Source: Lepturacanthus savala (lineage: Eukaryota > Chordata > Actinopteri > Scombriformes > Trichiuridae). Taken from it: DNA of 64,000 nucleotides. Position 1 is the stretch's first letter; every line of letters starts with the position of its first letter. Of this stretch, positions 24,166-36,214 are shown one piece after another. The translations under genes and the position numbers were made by a program. The notes under the pieces are model-generated. The model searched no databases and was not told the DNA's origin. It saw only the letters and a list, made by a program, of their open reading frames with translations. Where the stretch lies: assembly GCA_030544235.1 (NCBI GenBank), contig CM060472.1, forward strand, positions 17,605,654 through 17,669,653, in the 5' to 3' direction.

Positions 24166-24765
24166 TCGCTGTGATAAATGGAATCATGAATTCTGTGTCT
24201 TCCAAAAAATCCTGAAGGAGAATGTCCTGCCATCTGTGACTTCCAAGCTGAAGCCAACTTGGGTTCTGCAGCAGGACAATGATTGAAAACACCTGTAAGT
24301 CCAAATCTGAATGGCTGAAGAAAAACAAAATGAAGAGTTTGGAGTTTTCTAGTCGAAGTTCTGAATCCTATTGAGATGCTGTGGTATGGATTTTCCTGCT
24401 CAAAAACCCTCCAATGAGGCTAAATTTCAACAATGCTGTAAAGATGAGCAAGCCAAAATTCCTCCACAGCTCTGTAAGAGCTCTGTGAGAATATCATTGC
24501 AAACGCTTCATTGCAATTGCTGCTGGGCCAAACCAATTTTTATGTTTAGGGGCAATCACTTTTTTACACAGGGCCATGTAGGTTTGGATTTGTTTTCTCC
24601 CTTAAACCTACATCTCACAAGTGCATTTTGTGTTCACTTGTGGTGTTTTTGACTAATATTTAAATGTGTTTGATGATCTGAAACATTTAAGTCACAAAAA
24701 TGACAAACATGCAAAAAAAAAAACATCAGGAAAAGGTCAAATTCTTTTTTAAACAACTAGCTGTA
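24166..24765 (+). mobile_element. Tc1-like DNA transposon relic, 3' half
   Basis: It aligns by eye with the second half of the 16792-17645 element: GTGATAAATGGAATCATGAA, then AAAATCCTGAAGGAGAATGT, TTGGGTTCTGCAGCAGGACA, and the terminal part CAGGGCCATGTAGGTTTG to AGCTGTA. The DNDPKHT motif region is damaged (AATGATTGAAAACACC), and the 5' half is missing. It keeps about 200 bases of transposase tail that the other copy has deleted (near 24300-24500). Same orientation as the other copy, 7 kb away. Confidence 0.76.
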
Positions 24766-25211
24766 GTTTTTGTAGTACTAGTACTCATAGCGGTTGTCGT
24801 GGCAACACAACAACACATCACTTACTTCCTCTGTAACCACTGAAGCCAAAGAACAAAAGTGCCTACACGCACAGTTTCACTTTTCCTTGCCACAACACTG
24901 CAGAAAGTCTCTGCAGTATCAACGCTGCTGACTAACACCAGCAAACAGCACAATGACATCACAACAACAAAAAACATCCAAACAGTTTCACAACCTTTTT
25001 ACAAGAGACACAATAAAAGAGTAAGAGAGTGTGTGTGACAAAGTACAGGATGTGTCACCAGAACAGCTCCAATACATTTCAACACTCAAAGAAGTACAAG
25101 TAGACAAAGAAGCTCAATTACAGTAACAAGAGCATTGCTGCTCATCACATATGCAGGCACGCACACACATACACAGGCTGCAGATTTGCAGCAGCAGGAG
25201 CCTGAACTTAC

Positions 25212-25394
25212 TTTTCTGTCATCTTTTGTGGTTGGTGGCTGAGCATCCTGACTATTAGACGAAGGCCTGCCGCTGGCCTCCGTCTGTCGGTTGTCCTGTT
25301 CTTCCTGCTGATTGGCCCCTGACGGAGGAGAGGCCAGAGGGCGGGGCTCCGGCTGCTGAACGCAACTCTGGACCTCCATCTTCCTCTACAGTGC
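25212..25394 (-). CDS. First coding exon of an unrecognised host gene
   Basis: Read on the minus strand, the exon follows a pyrimidine-rich tract ending TTTTCCAG, carries a 15-base 5' leader, starts at an ATG at 25379 (context GGAAGATGG), encodes 56 residues and ends at 25212 against the donor AAA|GTAAGT, in phase 0. The peptide begins MEVQSCVQQPEPRP and is rich in Gln, Pro, Ser and Glu, with no recognisable domain, signal peptide or membrane segment. It resembles the disordered N-terminus of a nuclear regulator, but that is inference. The open frame continues past the donor into CA-repeat sequence that gives a Cys/Val run, which supports ending the exon at the donor. No further coding exon was found in the 25 kb downstream, so the following intron must be very long. 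I do not recognise the gene. The splice signals and composition make a real exon likely; the protein's role is unknown. Confidence 0.62.
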
Positions 25395-26929
25395 CTGGAA
25401 AAGAGGGCAGGGATGAACTCCAAACACGGATTCACCTGCTCTGATGGGAAGTTGATGCCTTTAATAAGAATCTTCGACAGAAGATTAAAGTGCATAGTAA
25501 ATATGTTACTAAAGGTTACATCAAAGCTTTACGCCATCAGTTCTATAGTTTATATACTATAAACTATACTAGCTATACAAGCATGAAACAAAGAAAATAT
25601 TTCAGTGTTGGTAACATCAATGAGCTTCACTTCTTGTAAAGAACAGATAGACACCATCACTGTCTATTTACCATATTAATTATATAAGATCCCAACTTAA
25701 TTTGCATATTAGTTTTTATTAATTTTAAGACAATGTGCCTACAGCTGCAGTCACCATAACAACTTGCTGTGTAAACAAAAACTTACTTAAAAGTAAAAAA
25801 AAGAAATGTTTATTAATAGCCTCTGGGTTTTCATCATCTACCATATAAAAAATAAAAATAATGATAAATAATCACCATAATCCAACACTTGTTTTGCATT
25901 AAGTAATTAGTGCAGAGCCTGTTGGGAATGGGTGAACGAATAGCTGTCAGGGCGTCCCCGTTCAGAAAAGTTGCTTGAGAAGCGGCTCATCTGATCCACT
26001 TCGAACTCGAGAAGGGTCACAGATACACAGATGTATGTTGTTGTGTTAGCACAAACTGTTAAGGAGATGATATTTATTGTAATATAAACCCCCCCACAAC
26101 ATTTGAGAAAACCTTGAGTCAGCTACAGCAAACCTGAAATAATAACTTTTACCAGTTTGATCCAGAGATTTTCTGAAACAACTTTAGTGATGATCACTCA
26201 AAATTTGTAGGATGAGTGACAGAAAAAATATTAATAACCATGGCAGACAATCTTTACATATGCGAAGTTACAAGGAAAAAGGTTAAGTTTGTTATAGCGC
26301 TACCATCAGAGAAAACTGCACCAAATTCAACACTCTTCCTGTAGTAGAAATCCAGTAAGTGTGAAGTAGACCAGACAAATGTTTATCGACAGATTCCTGC
26401 TTTATGAATTGTGTCCTCTGCGTTCAGCACATCGGCCAATAAAAGAGATTTTCTGTTGGTCACTGGAGAGAAAATTCAGTCTGTAAACTTCAGTCTCTGC
26501 TTTTCAGGAGTCACGATGTCGGTCGTGATTGTGACTCATCTGAAAATTTCATCTTCTTTAATAAAGGAAGCGTTGTCTGCTGAGACAGTAAAGGAAGCAG
26601 CCACGGTGCTCGTCAGTCAGAACCCTGCTGACTTTTGACCTGCCTGTGACAAAATGAGCCAACCTGAAGGATTCATTGGATAATCTTGTTCAATGAGTGT
26701 TTCCCTCCACACCTGCCCCAAGTCACCACGTCAGCCCTACGTCTCCTGTTCTCCGTTCTATGAAGCCCTAACCATCCCTGGCTGCGACTATTTTAATGCT
26801 GTTATCTCAAGATCACAAATGAACTATTTTGCTATCTCAAGATAATGTTTTTCATAACTAGTTATTCATTAACACTGATTCCAGTGTGTTTTCAAAATGA
26901 AGCTTGTGTTCATGCACTGCAAAACTGTA
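25395..26929. other. Candidate first intron, no repeat of note
   Basis: Between the coding exon's acceptor and the ACAGTAA repeat. AT-rich, with a short TATCTCAAGATAATG palindromic repeat near 26840. No extra exon was identified. Confidence 0.4.
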
Positions 26930-27530
26930 ACTTAAAATTTATGGTAACCAACTGGCAGCAATTATCTAGAAAGTTACCGTAATTATTTTTTACAGTAGAA
27001 GTACTGCCCTTCTGTTTACAGTATAGTGTCTTTAGTGTAAAATAAATCAATAAAATATTGTGATTTCAGTTGTATTGACAATATGAGGTGATTAACTGTA
27101 TTATATCAGTAGATCTCAATCTTTTTCATGTCAAGGACGCCTAAACTGACACAAATCTGCTTTTAGATAGTAAAGAACGTGTATGAAACCCATGACAAAA
27201 AATGACATTCTTTTACTTATGAATGGACTTATAATTAAAATTAATTATTCCCCTTTTTGTTGAGGACCCCCTGGAAACACCTCAAGGACCCCTGGGGGTC
27301 CCTGGACCCCACTTTGAGAACCACTGTGTTATAATACAGTAACTCTTTTGACTACTGGGATTTACTACAATAATTCTTCACTACTGTGATTTGCTATAGT
27401 AATAACTACTGTGATTTATTGTAAAATATACAGCAATCTACTGTAATAGTCGTTTACAGTAACGTTAGTGTTTAACAGTAAATAACTGCAAATTTCAGAG
27501 CAAACAATTACAGTGTGGTTTATAAAATAA
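26930..27530. repeat. ACAGTAA/TTACTGT-rich dispersed repeat, interrupted by a MITE
   Basis: Left part has GTAACTTAAAATTTATGGTA, ACTGGCAGCAATTATC and TTTTTTACAGTAG. The right part has many TACTGTAAT, TTTACAGTAA and TTAACAGTAA motifs. The two halves flank the hAT-like MITE at 27107-27326. The motif mix suggests a non-autonomous element with inverted ends, but the borders are unclear. Confidence 0.45.
27107..27326. mobile_element. hAT-like MITE (CAGTGGTTCTCAA family)
   Basis: Left end CAGTAGATCTCAATCTTTTT and right end CCACTTTGAGAACCACTG are inverted repeats. Between them are GGACCCCTGGGGGTCCCTGG and GAGGACCCCCTGGAAACACC, typical of a common teleost MITE. The eight bases on either side, TATTATAT and TGTTATAA, agree at six positions, which fits an aged 8-bp hAT target-site duplication. 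It is inserted inside an ACAGTAA-rich repeat. Confidence 0.72.
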
Positions 27531-27992
27531 AAAGCAATGTAACAAATAGATGAAAACTTTACACATCAAACACTATTAAGTTGTTTACACAAATGATTAA
27601 CTTGACATTATAAACTATTTCTTAGGTTGTGTGTGAGTAAAATAATATATAAATAAAAGAAAAAAAAAATCTAAATCTGAAGTCCACCTAAAACTGAACC
27701 AAAACCTTTGCACAGGTAGTCGTGACAAGTGAAAACATTTGATTGGATTTTATCAGTAGCAGTAAAGGAAAGTAAACATGTGTCGCAGCATCTGAAGGAC
27801 AGATGAAGCCACAGTTCAGCAGCCACTGATGGTCGGCTTCATTCTGGATTCAGAGGCATCAATAAGTTATGAGGCCAGTTGTTTTCTCTGTCTACTGATG
27901 AGCTGCCTCATGAATGTCCTGAAGGACTTTTAATAAAGTACTTTAGCACTGAAACTCACTGAGAGCAGGCTGCTCCATCATCAGACAAAAAG

Positions 27993-28074
27993 CACCTGTT
28001 GGTCAGTTTAATTAACCGTGCTACGTCAGCATAAAGCATCTCAACATAGAGAGGAGAATTACAATCAGTGGGAG
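27993..28074. promoter_or_regulatory. CRE/TAAT regulatory element, copy A
   Basis: The block starts CACCTGTTGG, continues with GTTTAATTAA, a CRE half site TACGTCAGC, then ATAGAGAGGAGAATTACAAT. The same motifs occur in the same order in copy B at 28949-29035. The order and spacing suggest divergence from one ancestral element. It lies in the candidate first intron of the minus-strand gene, about 1 kb from the CpG-rich promoter. Function as an enhancer is inference. Confidence 0.42.
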
Positions 28075-28939
28075 ACTCCATCTCTTATATCTGTACCACA
28101 AGTTTCCTCAAAGGTCTGAAGTCCAGGTTAGGAAATATATCAATAATTATTGATTTTCTTTTCAATATATTGGGGGGAATTTTATGCTTAATGACCTACT
28201 TTTAATAAATAAATATAGGGGTGGGTGATACAGCTCAGCTAGAACATATATATCAATATAAAATATTTCATACCACTGAATAATGATGATTATTCTATAT
28301 TGTTTAATACAATATGAATATATCTATTTTTCAATAACAACCAGGAGAAAAAGGCTGAATGTGATCACTTCATATTAAACCTGAATTTGTCATTTGTTTG
28401 ATTCAATGATTGGTCCATTATCCATTACTATGGAAATGTGGCGTTTATGGGTCAATGAGGGAGCTTTTTTTTATGCAAACCTTGCGTGAAACTATCAATG
28501 TTGTATTGAACTATTTTCTTATTGTCTTGATGATGGATACTGACAATATATAGATATTTTTTTATTGTCCCAGCATATTTCATACATAACTTTTCTTCTT
28601 TCTTCTTCTTAGCCAAGAAATACTGAGCTTTACTTTCTTAACCTGTTGGAATCTGTCAGAGGAGACAGAAACCCAACAAACACTCACCAACTTCCATGAA
28701 AGTTCAGCTCACAGGTGTCAAAACTGTTCACGGGTGGCGTTAACATAATGTTAAAGTTTGTGGTGTTGATTACAGCTGAAAAATGAAACAGGACGTCGTT
28801 ACTACTGCTGCTCGGACACATTCATTCACTCCAATCTCTTGTATTATCAAATTCTAATTTTAAAAAATTGTTAAAACGTTAAAACAATTGTTTTTATTGT
28901 GTTATAACTTCAAGTAAAACCATTAAAAGCAGGAGTCTC

Positions 28940-29570
28940 ATGTAAACGCACCTGTTGGGCCCCGTTTAATTAGCTGGGTGACGTCAGCTGGCACGCGCTT
29001 CCTAACGTCTCATAGAGAATTATAATTACAAGCTAGCTGCTAATTGGGTCATAGCGGTACACTGATAATATGTCATGTTGTCTAACGGCAGCACGATACG
29101 TTACCGTTACCTGGCAGGTGCAGCTCCAGGTTCTGCAGAAGCTCTTCCTGAGTCGCTAATATGCAGCCGCGTGCGCTCCTCTCACGCTCATCGATTAAAG
29201 CCGCAGTCACCAATTATCGGTCGACTTTATTGCCGCGAACCGTCTTCACTGTCCGACTCGGAACAGAGACGCGGTTCTTCCAAACGGCACATGAACAGAA
29301 ATAAGAAGTCACGTTGATACCTGTGTGTCACTTCTCTGCTCGTCGTTATGTCAGAGGCGACTCTCACATCTCTGTCGCTGTATTAGCGGCTTCAACAGGC
29401 TGCGGGTTCATGAGTTCGGGAGAAGTTGTTCCGTCACAACTGTGTTTAGCGGAGAATGTGCTGAGAAGCAGGGCTGCTCGGTGCTGCTGACAGAGTCCCA
29501 GCGAGCTGTCAAACACTCCTCCTCCCGGCCACGGAGTCAAGAGTGGTGCCTTCACGTGCTCTACGGAACA
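28940..29570 (-). promoter_or_regulatory. CpG-rich candidate promoter and 5' UTR exon region
   Basis: CpG dinucleotides are much denser here than in the surrounding AT-rich DNA. Read on the minus strand, the block has two candidate splice donors, CACAG|GTATCA after 29321 and CCAG|GTAACG after 29111. Either would end a non-coding first exon that could splice to the acceptor at 25394. A full CRE palindrome TGACGTCA lies at its low-coordinate edge near 28979. No TATA box was identified, as is common for CpG promoters. Open frames on either strand here (for example 29325-29600 plus) show no domain and are probably incidental. The exact transcription start cannot be set from sequence alone. Confidence 0.42.
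28949..29035. promoter_or_regulatory. CRE/TAAT regulatory element, copy B
   Basis: This block has CACCTGTTGG, then GTTTAATTAG, the full CRE TGACGTCAGC, then CATAGAGAATTATAATTACA, in the same order as copy A at 27993-28074 but with a longer GC-rich spacer after the CRE. TGACGTCA is the established CREB/ATF binding palindrome, and TAATTA-type motifs are homeodomain sites. It sits at the edge of the CpG-rich promoter region, so it may be a promoter-proximal element. Confidence 0.45.
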
Positions 29571-32500
29571 TCCTGTATTCAGCACACTGGTTTAGTCTGA
29601 AGTGTGGGTTTTACCTTTCAAAATAAAAGTGTTTCATAGCATAGAGAATGCTACAGCTGCTGCAGTAATGTGTTTTATTGCTGTAGATGTATTCTGATCA
29701 AGTCAATTTCATTAACGTAGTCCATTATATTAATACTAATAATATTCAGTCAGTGATACCATTTATCACAGTATATGCCACATCGCCATACAACAGACTT
29801 GATATTTATTTATTATAAGTTAATTAAGTTGCTTGCAGCTTTGGTGCCACTGAGTCTCTAATACCAGGGCAACAAAGACTATAAACCACCAGTTACACAC
29901 AAGAAAACAGCCCATAAACAGTCAATATTTGTGGGTTGTTTGTTTCTCTGTGTAAGAATAATGAAGTGTGGAATGTAAAAAGGCTGCAATACATGGGTCA
30001 CATGCCCAATGACGCACTGTGTGGTTTATTCCACAAGCTTGTCATGGTGATAAAGATTTTTTATGTTGCAGTATCCATTTCCAGCACTTTACATTGTAGT
30101 AGAGTCTAGTCTAGAGTTTTCTGTCATCCCATCATGAAAGGCGGGAACCAGAACCTCTGTGCACATGCAGTGTCACTCTGTCGTTGATGGGACCCTGGGT
30201 CTATTGGAGTTGTCCAGTGGAGGCCGGGATAAATGCAGCAACAACAGTGGCACTGAAACATGGACTCAGCACCAGCACATACATTAACAGGCTGTGGCGG
30301 CCCAGAACCAGACCAGAACACTGGAGACTGTCACAGTCTGCTCAACCAGCCACTGCAGGCCTGGTCGACCACTTACCAGAGCAAATGTATTTTGTTACTT
30401 TCTACATGTGGCATGATGCAGCAGCAAGCCTGTCTTTCATATGTCCGACTGTGTTTGAACGCGGCAGAAGCTGTGGGCGGGGCCGACCTACCTGGCTGAG
30501 GGGAGCGGACCAGGTGAAGTGGAACAGACAGATGAAATTGTATAGGTTTAAAAACGCAGGTTGATAGTTATAATTTATAGAAAACAGTATACCAATAGTA
30601 TAATAAATGCTGTATTTCAGCTGCATGTATCATTTAGAGGCCTGTAAAGTATCACATATTAAAGTGATGATCCGTCTCCTTAGATTTATAGACTAAAGGC
30701 ATAGTAGGAAACTGTTACAAAAAAATAAATACAAATAAAATAAACAGCAGCATCAGTGATGAACCACAAGATGGCGACAAGAACCCAGGAACCAGGGCTG
30801 AGACGCTGGTGCTGTCGTCGGTGATGGAAATAACAGCATTTATACAGTCCACCAAGTGTAGCTGAAGTTTTTGCTCCTTTCAGATGTTCCATCTCATAAA
30901 AGATGAGTTTATAAATGGCTGCTTTGTTAAAGACAAGTTCACCAACTTCTTGTCTCAGGTTTCTGTCTGTGGCTCAGGTTGCATATATCAGTGGTTCCAA
31001 TTTCCCCTCAAAATATTTCTCACATGGTTTTAGAGAAATAACAGTTTCATGCCAAAAGAGGAAAACCTATAGAAATACCATCCAAAAATTAAAAGAAATG
31101 CTTGAGTAGCAGAACACGCATGAATTTCAAAACTAAAAGTAACTAAGGCCTAAACAGATGTTGATAAATTACATTTTTTCAACCCAAATAACGGGGAAAA
31201 AAAGGAAATTTGTGCAAAAAATAGCAAAACTAAGGCTGTTAAAATATCGTTACTCTTTAAAATAAAAACAAAAAAAAGGGACCCCATTTCCCCCCAGTCC
31301 TTAATGTGTGTGAAGCATAGACATAATTTCACAGATCCTCCATCATTGATCTTTGTAGTTAGTTTCAGTACAACCTTAGTTTACCTGCAGGTTCAGCAGC
31401 TACTTCCCCCAAACATGAAGCCCATGGGCAGCTTAGAGATGACTCACTAGCTGGATATTGAAACCGGAGGTAGATTTGTTCCAAAACCATTTCTCAGACC
31501 ACAGTACAGCTCTAGTAAACCTCCGCCGCTCTGTCACAGATACCAGGTTTATTCTTTTTGTCACCAAGCTAAACAGGTTTTTCTACTAAGATTTACATTA
31601 ACATACTGAAAATTACTACAAAGGTCAATACTGGGATAGTTCAGTGAAAATATATCTATGCTTCAGATATGACACTAACAAGGGAAATGGGGCTAGATGT
31701 CCAGAATACTGAGCTATCCGTTTAAATATAATCTCTATAATAGATGTGCAAAATACCAAAACTGCCAGATCTAAGTAAATAAAAGCAGGGGTTGAGCAGA
31801 AGAGGTGGTTTACAATGAGGAGCCAATACCAGTCACCTGCAGCCCAGCAAACTGGGTGAAATCTACACACACACACACACATTGCGGAGTGATTCTATTC
31901 TCACACACAGAAAGTGAAGGGAGCACAGCATGAGAGCCTGTAACCTCCCATCAGAGGAGATGCCACCTGCTGAAAGAAGAAGCTCAACAAAAGCATTAAA
32001 ACAAGTCAAACACAACAAGCCCAGTCGGTTCATGCAAATAAAACGCTGGACAAAACGTTGAGGCAGAACAGTAGCAGGTGAAATTACACGCTTCCGTTAT
32101 GCAACTGCAGGATTATCTAGATCTCAATGCTCCTTACCAGCTCCAGCAGAGAATTACAGCAAATATTGCAGGAGACAGAGGGATGAGACTCAGCTTCCAC
32201 AGGACTCAGACAAGCTATATTAACATAATGATAAAACTTACGATTACTTAAAGGGATTTTTGGGCCCCGTACCTGCAAACAAACAGAGCAGCCATCACAC
32301 AACAGAGAGGAGGTGGCCTTTCATAAGGCCCTGATGATTGGTGATTGGTTCAGTCACAGCTGAGCTGTGTTCAAGGCTGCAACTGTCACCTCCACCAAAA
32401 TACTCAAAAACAGGTAAATATCCTGAATTAGACATGTTATTTCAGTAAAAGTGAAATAACATTTAAATCTACCTAAAGTAATAATAGTAATAGTATTCAT

Positions 32501-33289
32501 TATACAGACTGTGTTAATAATGGGGGGAAAGGTGTTGTTTTTTTGTTTTTGTTTTTTTTTTTGACGAATGAATGAATTGCGCCCGCTAATTAATTGGTGA
32601 TAATTTAATATGGTTTGAAAAATGTTGATGAAATCATGAGAAAAATTTACTTTGTGTCAAAGAATGATATTGGATGTTTTGGGGGGCCCAAAGATGCAAA
32701 TCAATATAAACATTACTATAATCTGATCTGATTGTATCTTAAAGCAGGCATAAATAGCATGCGACACTATTTATGCCTCTTCATTTTTAAATCTTTTTTT
32801 TTTCTCACATGCTGTGTGCACTGGAGCAGATAGACAGAATTTGGTGCTATGACCCTGCATGTGAGTGCATTTTATTATTTTAGTTTATCGAACCAATAGT
32901 AAAAGTACTGCATTATAATATTTGGCAGCCTTCACAGTGATCACTAAGCCAGTTTATCCTCACAGACACTTTGCAGTTGGTGATGCTACAGAAACAGATA
33001 AACCCTCTCTTTGTATGTGTGTTACTCTGAGTGTGATCCTGTGATCCAGAGTCTGATTTGTCCTCTTAATGAGCTCAGTCAACCCCAGACAGATTATCAT
33101 CAGGCTAAATGTTCATCAGACCTCGTTGGATGCAGGGACAGTAACCAGCCACCAGGGGGCACTGTGAGCCTGCATCAGAAATCACTAACTAAACTGTTCA
33201 TAGTTTGATCTGCTGAACTCAGCTGACAGATGGAAGAAGCAGCTCGAATTGAATTTATTTTATTCATTTAATAATTTTTTATTTTTTTA
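29571..33289. other. No gene seen
   Basis: AT-rich sequence. A 126-codon plus frame at 30184-30564 overlaps two other frames and has no domain. Short CA run at 31865-31880. Confidence 0.42.
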
Positions 33290-33672
33290 TTATTGTTTAT
33301 TTAGTTGTTTTATTTCTATGAATTCATTATATTTAATTGCCTCATTTCTTTAATAAATCTCTTGTAAAGCACCTTTTCCTTGATCATGCACTCATGCACA
33401 GTGCACTTTATACATATATGTGTATGGAGGTGTAGATATATTTTCAGTATTTATTGCATATCCACAATGCACAATTCCACCATCTATAATGTGCACTGTG
33501 TATCTCTGTCCTCTCATCTACTTATGTGTAGAGTCGAAGATTATTATTCTTATTTTTCTATTCTGTGATTTACTTTGTTTATCCTGTTTTTTTATTTTTT
33601 TCTGTCACTATTGTTGCGCTGTTGTAACAAGCAAATTTCCCTGCTGCGGGATCAATAAAGTCAAATCTAATC
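33290..33672 (+). mobile_element. LINE 3' end, 5'-truncated
   Basis: The stretch ends TTTCCCTGCTGCGGGATCAA followed by TAAAGTCAAATCTAATCTA, the 3' terminus seen in common fish non-LTR retrotransposons. TGCACAATTCCACC and GTTGTAACAAGCAAATTTCC are further family features. Only untranslated 3' sequence remains, with no reverse transcriptase. Confidence 0.5.
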
Positions 33673-35170
33673 TACTTTTGATCCATATTTCTAGATTTCA
33701 AAACAGCGTTCTGCACCATAATCAATAGAAATGAACTGCATTTTCACATTTCTTGCAGGTCTCAGTCCATGATGAGCCTGATTTATAGTGAAATATATAA
33801 TAAACAGAATCTGTTGAACTCCTCGGTGGGTCCTGAAGCATGAAGCTGCTCTCTGCTGTTGCCGCCTCACTCCTGGGAAGCTGCGGCCTTCACTAAAAGC
33901 CAGTGTCAAGATGTGAAGCTTTTTACAGACTGACGCAAGATGTAAGTAATTTTGGTCCAATCATGTTTTCTTTTTTGAATATATAAATATATAATTGTAG
34001 GTGTTAAGAGCGCTGTTAAGAGCATGTGGGGAACGCAGACAGAAAAAGCTTCAGCCATGAAGAATCTGCTGTTCACACGCAGAGCATTGGATGTATTTCA
34101 TAATCTGTCCTGGCTGCCAATACATCAAGTGAAAATAGAAGCAATGTCACATCTGCCTTTTCACTATTTCTGACGCCGTTTGTGGAGCTCGTCCTGTCAG
34201 ACGACGCAGCGTTCGGTGCATCTTCCGCTGTTTCTGTCTCTGATATCGTCAGCTGATAGACGAGGAGGTGGCTCTGACCCCGCCGCTGACCCCGCCGCTG
34301 ACCCCGCGGCGGCCTCGCGAAGCTGTGACGTTTAACCAGCATGTCTCGCCGTGCGCTGGCAGGACGAAGCACAACAGTCCAGCCTGATTACAGAGTAGCA
34401 CCTTACAGGCCCCCGTATTTCTCACACCCAGGATGAAGGAGTGACAGCATCTGCGGGATCAGATCAGCTTGTGGTGGGTGAGATTTACACAAGAGGGATG
34501 AGCGAGGAGCATACCTGAGCAGACAGGAGGCGCCACTGGAAATATAAGACTAATAATAACAGTAATAATACTAATAATAATAAACTGTGATTGTATACCA
34601 CCTTTCATCCAGAAAAGTGCGTCAAATCATTAGATTTGAAGCATTTAAAAACAGGAACGAATAAATAAGTATAAATAGAAACAGCAGCAGGGAGTGAATA
34701 AATCAATTCAAAGTATTTATGGAAAATCATTTAAAAAACAAAAAATAAATTATATAGAATGAATAGAATAAATAAATAACAACCTTTGAGTAAAGGTTTG
34801 TTTTAAGCTCTTTTTTAATAATCTATTAGTTCTGGTGAATTATACATGCAGCAGCCTCCCCAATTTGCTTGTGAAGAATCTGTTTTGCAGGTAAGCTGCA
34901 TTTATCCAGACTTGTATTTATCTAACGTGCATTTTACCAGATTAACAAGAGGTTTAAAAATCTCTTTTAGAGTTTTGACCTGACCAAGAAGGCACATGTG
35001 GAGTTTAACATAAATACGCGTATAAAAAAAAAAAGAAAATCAAGAATCTTGATCCTACTACAATCTGAAATAATCACTGTCACCTACTGTGAGTAGGACA
35101 AAGCCACAACAATCACAACACAACGGGAGCAGTAGAAGCCGAGGAACAAGATGAAGCTGTAGGATGATGA
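33673..35170. other. No gene seen
   Basis: Contains a CpG-rich patch at 34190-34375 and the 12-bp tandem repeat. The rest is AT-rich, with AAATAAATA low-complexity DNA at 34660-34780. Confidence 0.42.
34274..34309. repeat. 12-bp GC-rich tandem repeat, three copies
   Basis: CTGACCCCGCCG repeats three times, the last ending CGCGG. It sits within a small CpG-rich patch at 34190-34375 whose minus-strand frame has no recognisable domain. Confidence 0.72.
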
Positions 35171-35193
35171 TTCTTCTTCTTCTTCTTCTTCTT
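35171..35193. repeat. (TTC)n microsatellite
   Basis: About seven TTC units. Confidence 0.9.
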
Positions 35194-35489
35194 TGTGACC
35201 TGCGGATATGATTTAGGGCTCATTTGAATCATTGCGTTTTGTTTTGCTCCTCGGCACTGATCACACCTGTCAAAATCACCCATGACTCAAACCCCACCCA
35301 CTGTCGGCATGATTGACAGCTCCGGCAAAGTTCAAACACCTCACTCCAGATCATCACCAAATACAGCTGCTTCCTCGTGAGAGGAGAAACACCTCTGAGT
35401 CACAGCAGAAGACCTCCAATACATCTGAGTCACAGGTTCACTGTGTGTCAGCGTTGCTGTTCTGTTAAAGCACTCACAGAGCACAATGT

Positions 35490-35525
35490 ACATATACATT
35501 TATATATATATATAAATGTATATGT
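35490..35525. repeat. Perfect 36-bp palindrome
   Basis: The arm ACATATACATTTATATAT is followed immediately by its exact reverse complement, with no spacer. It could extrude as a cruciform. Confidence 0.9.
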
Positions 35526-35793
35526 CAAGTGGGTCTTCAGCTTGAAGGGGAGGGCACACAGAGAAGAAGAACAAATAAAACAGATAATTAAAAAGTCTTT
35601 GACTTTATGTTTTAATATTTAACCAAATAGATTTTTACACCTTGTCTAAATTCGCAATATTAATTCAGTTTTTGCATTTGCATCAAACACATTCAAGACA
35701 AAAGCGGAACGTGTTCCAAGAGAAGTGTGTCGCTAAAACTAGCAAGAGGACAAAAGAACTGCGCCTGCTGATATACCATGTGTCAACTGCCCC

Positions 35794-35804
35794 GTGTGTG
35801 TGTA

Positions 35805-35836
<32 letters not shown>

Positions 35837-35850
35837 TGTGTGTGTGTGTG
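35794..35850. repeat. Compound (TG)n(AG)n(TG)n microsatellite
   Basis: GT block, then about 11 AG units, then a further GT block. Confidence 0.92.
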
Positions 35851-36214
35851 CCTATTAGTGAGCATGTGCATACATTTGTGTCAGCCACAGTGTGCACAGA
35901 GGTGGCAGGTTTTTTTTCTCCTTTTCTCGGGTGTGAACTGTAAAAGAATTAAAAACTGTTTTTACATTTGTTTTTGTTTTTTTCATTTTTCTTCAGGATC
36001 CAAGCAGCAAAAAAGATTAAAATAATTCTAAAACACAACATAAGTTGTGCAATAATCTTTCATGTGAGCATTCTAATTTTTAACTGCACGCATGCACTTT
36101 CCACCCATGAGGAGTTGACTTTTACGTCCTTGGTGCAGACGTTGGTGCTGATTTTACAGTACAAATGTGGTGTGTAGAATGTGAGCTGTGAGCACTTCTT
36201 TATTATCTTTTATA

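Noticed and set aside
30184..30564. 126-codon plus-strand frame
   Set aside because: Overlapped by another plus frame and two minus frames, no domain, no splice sites in register.
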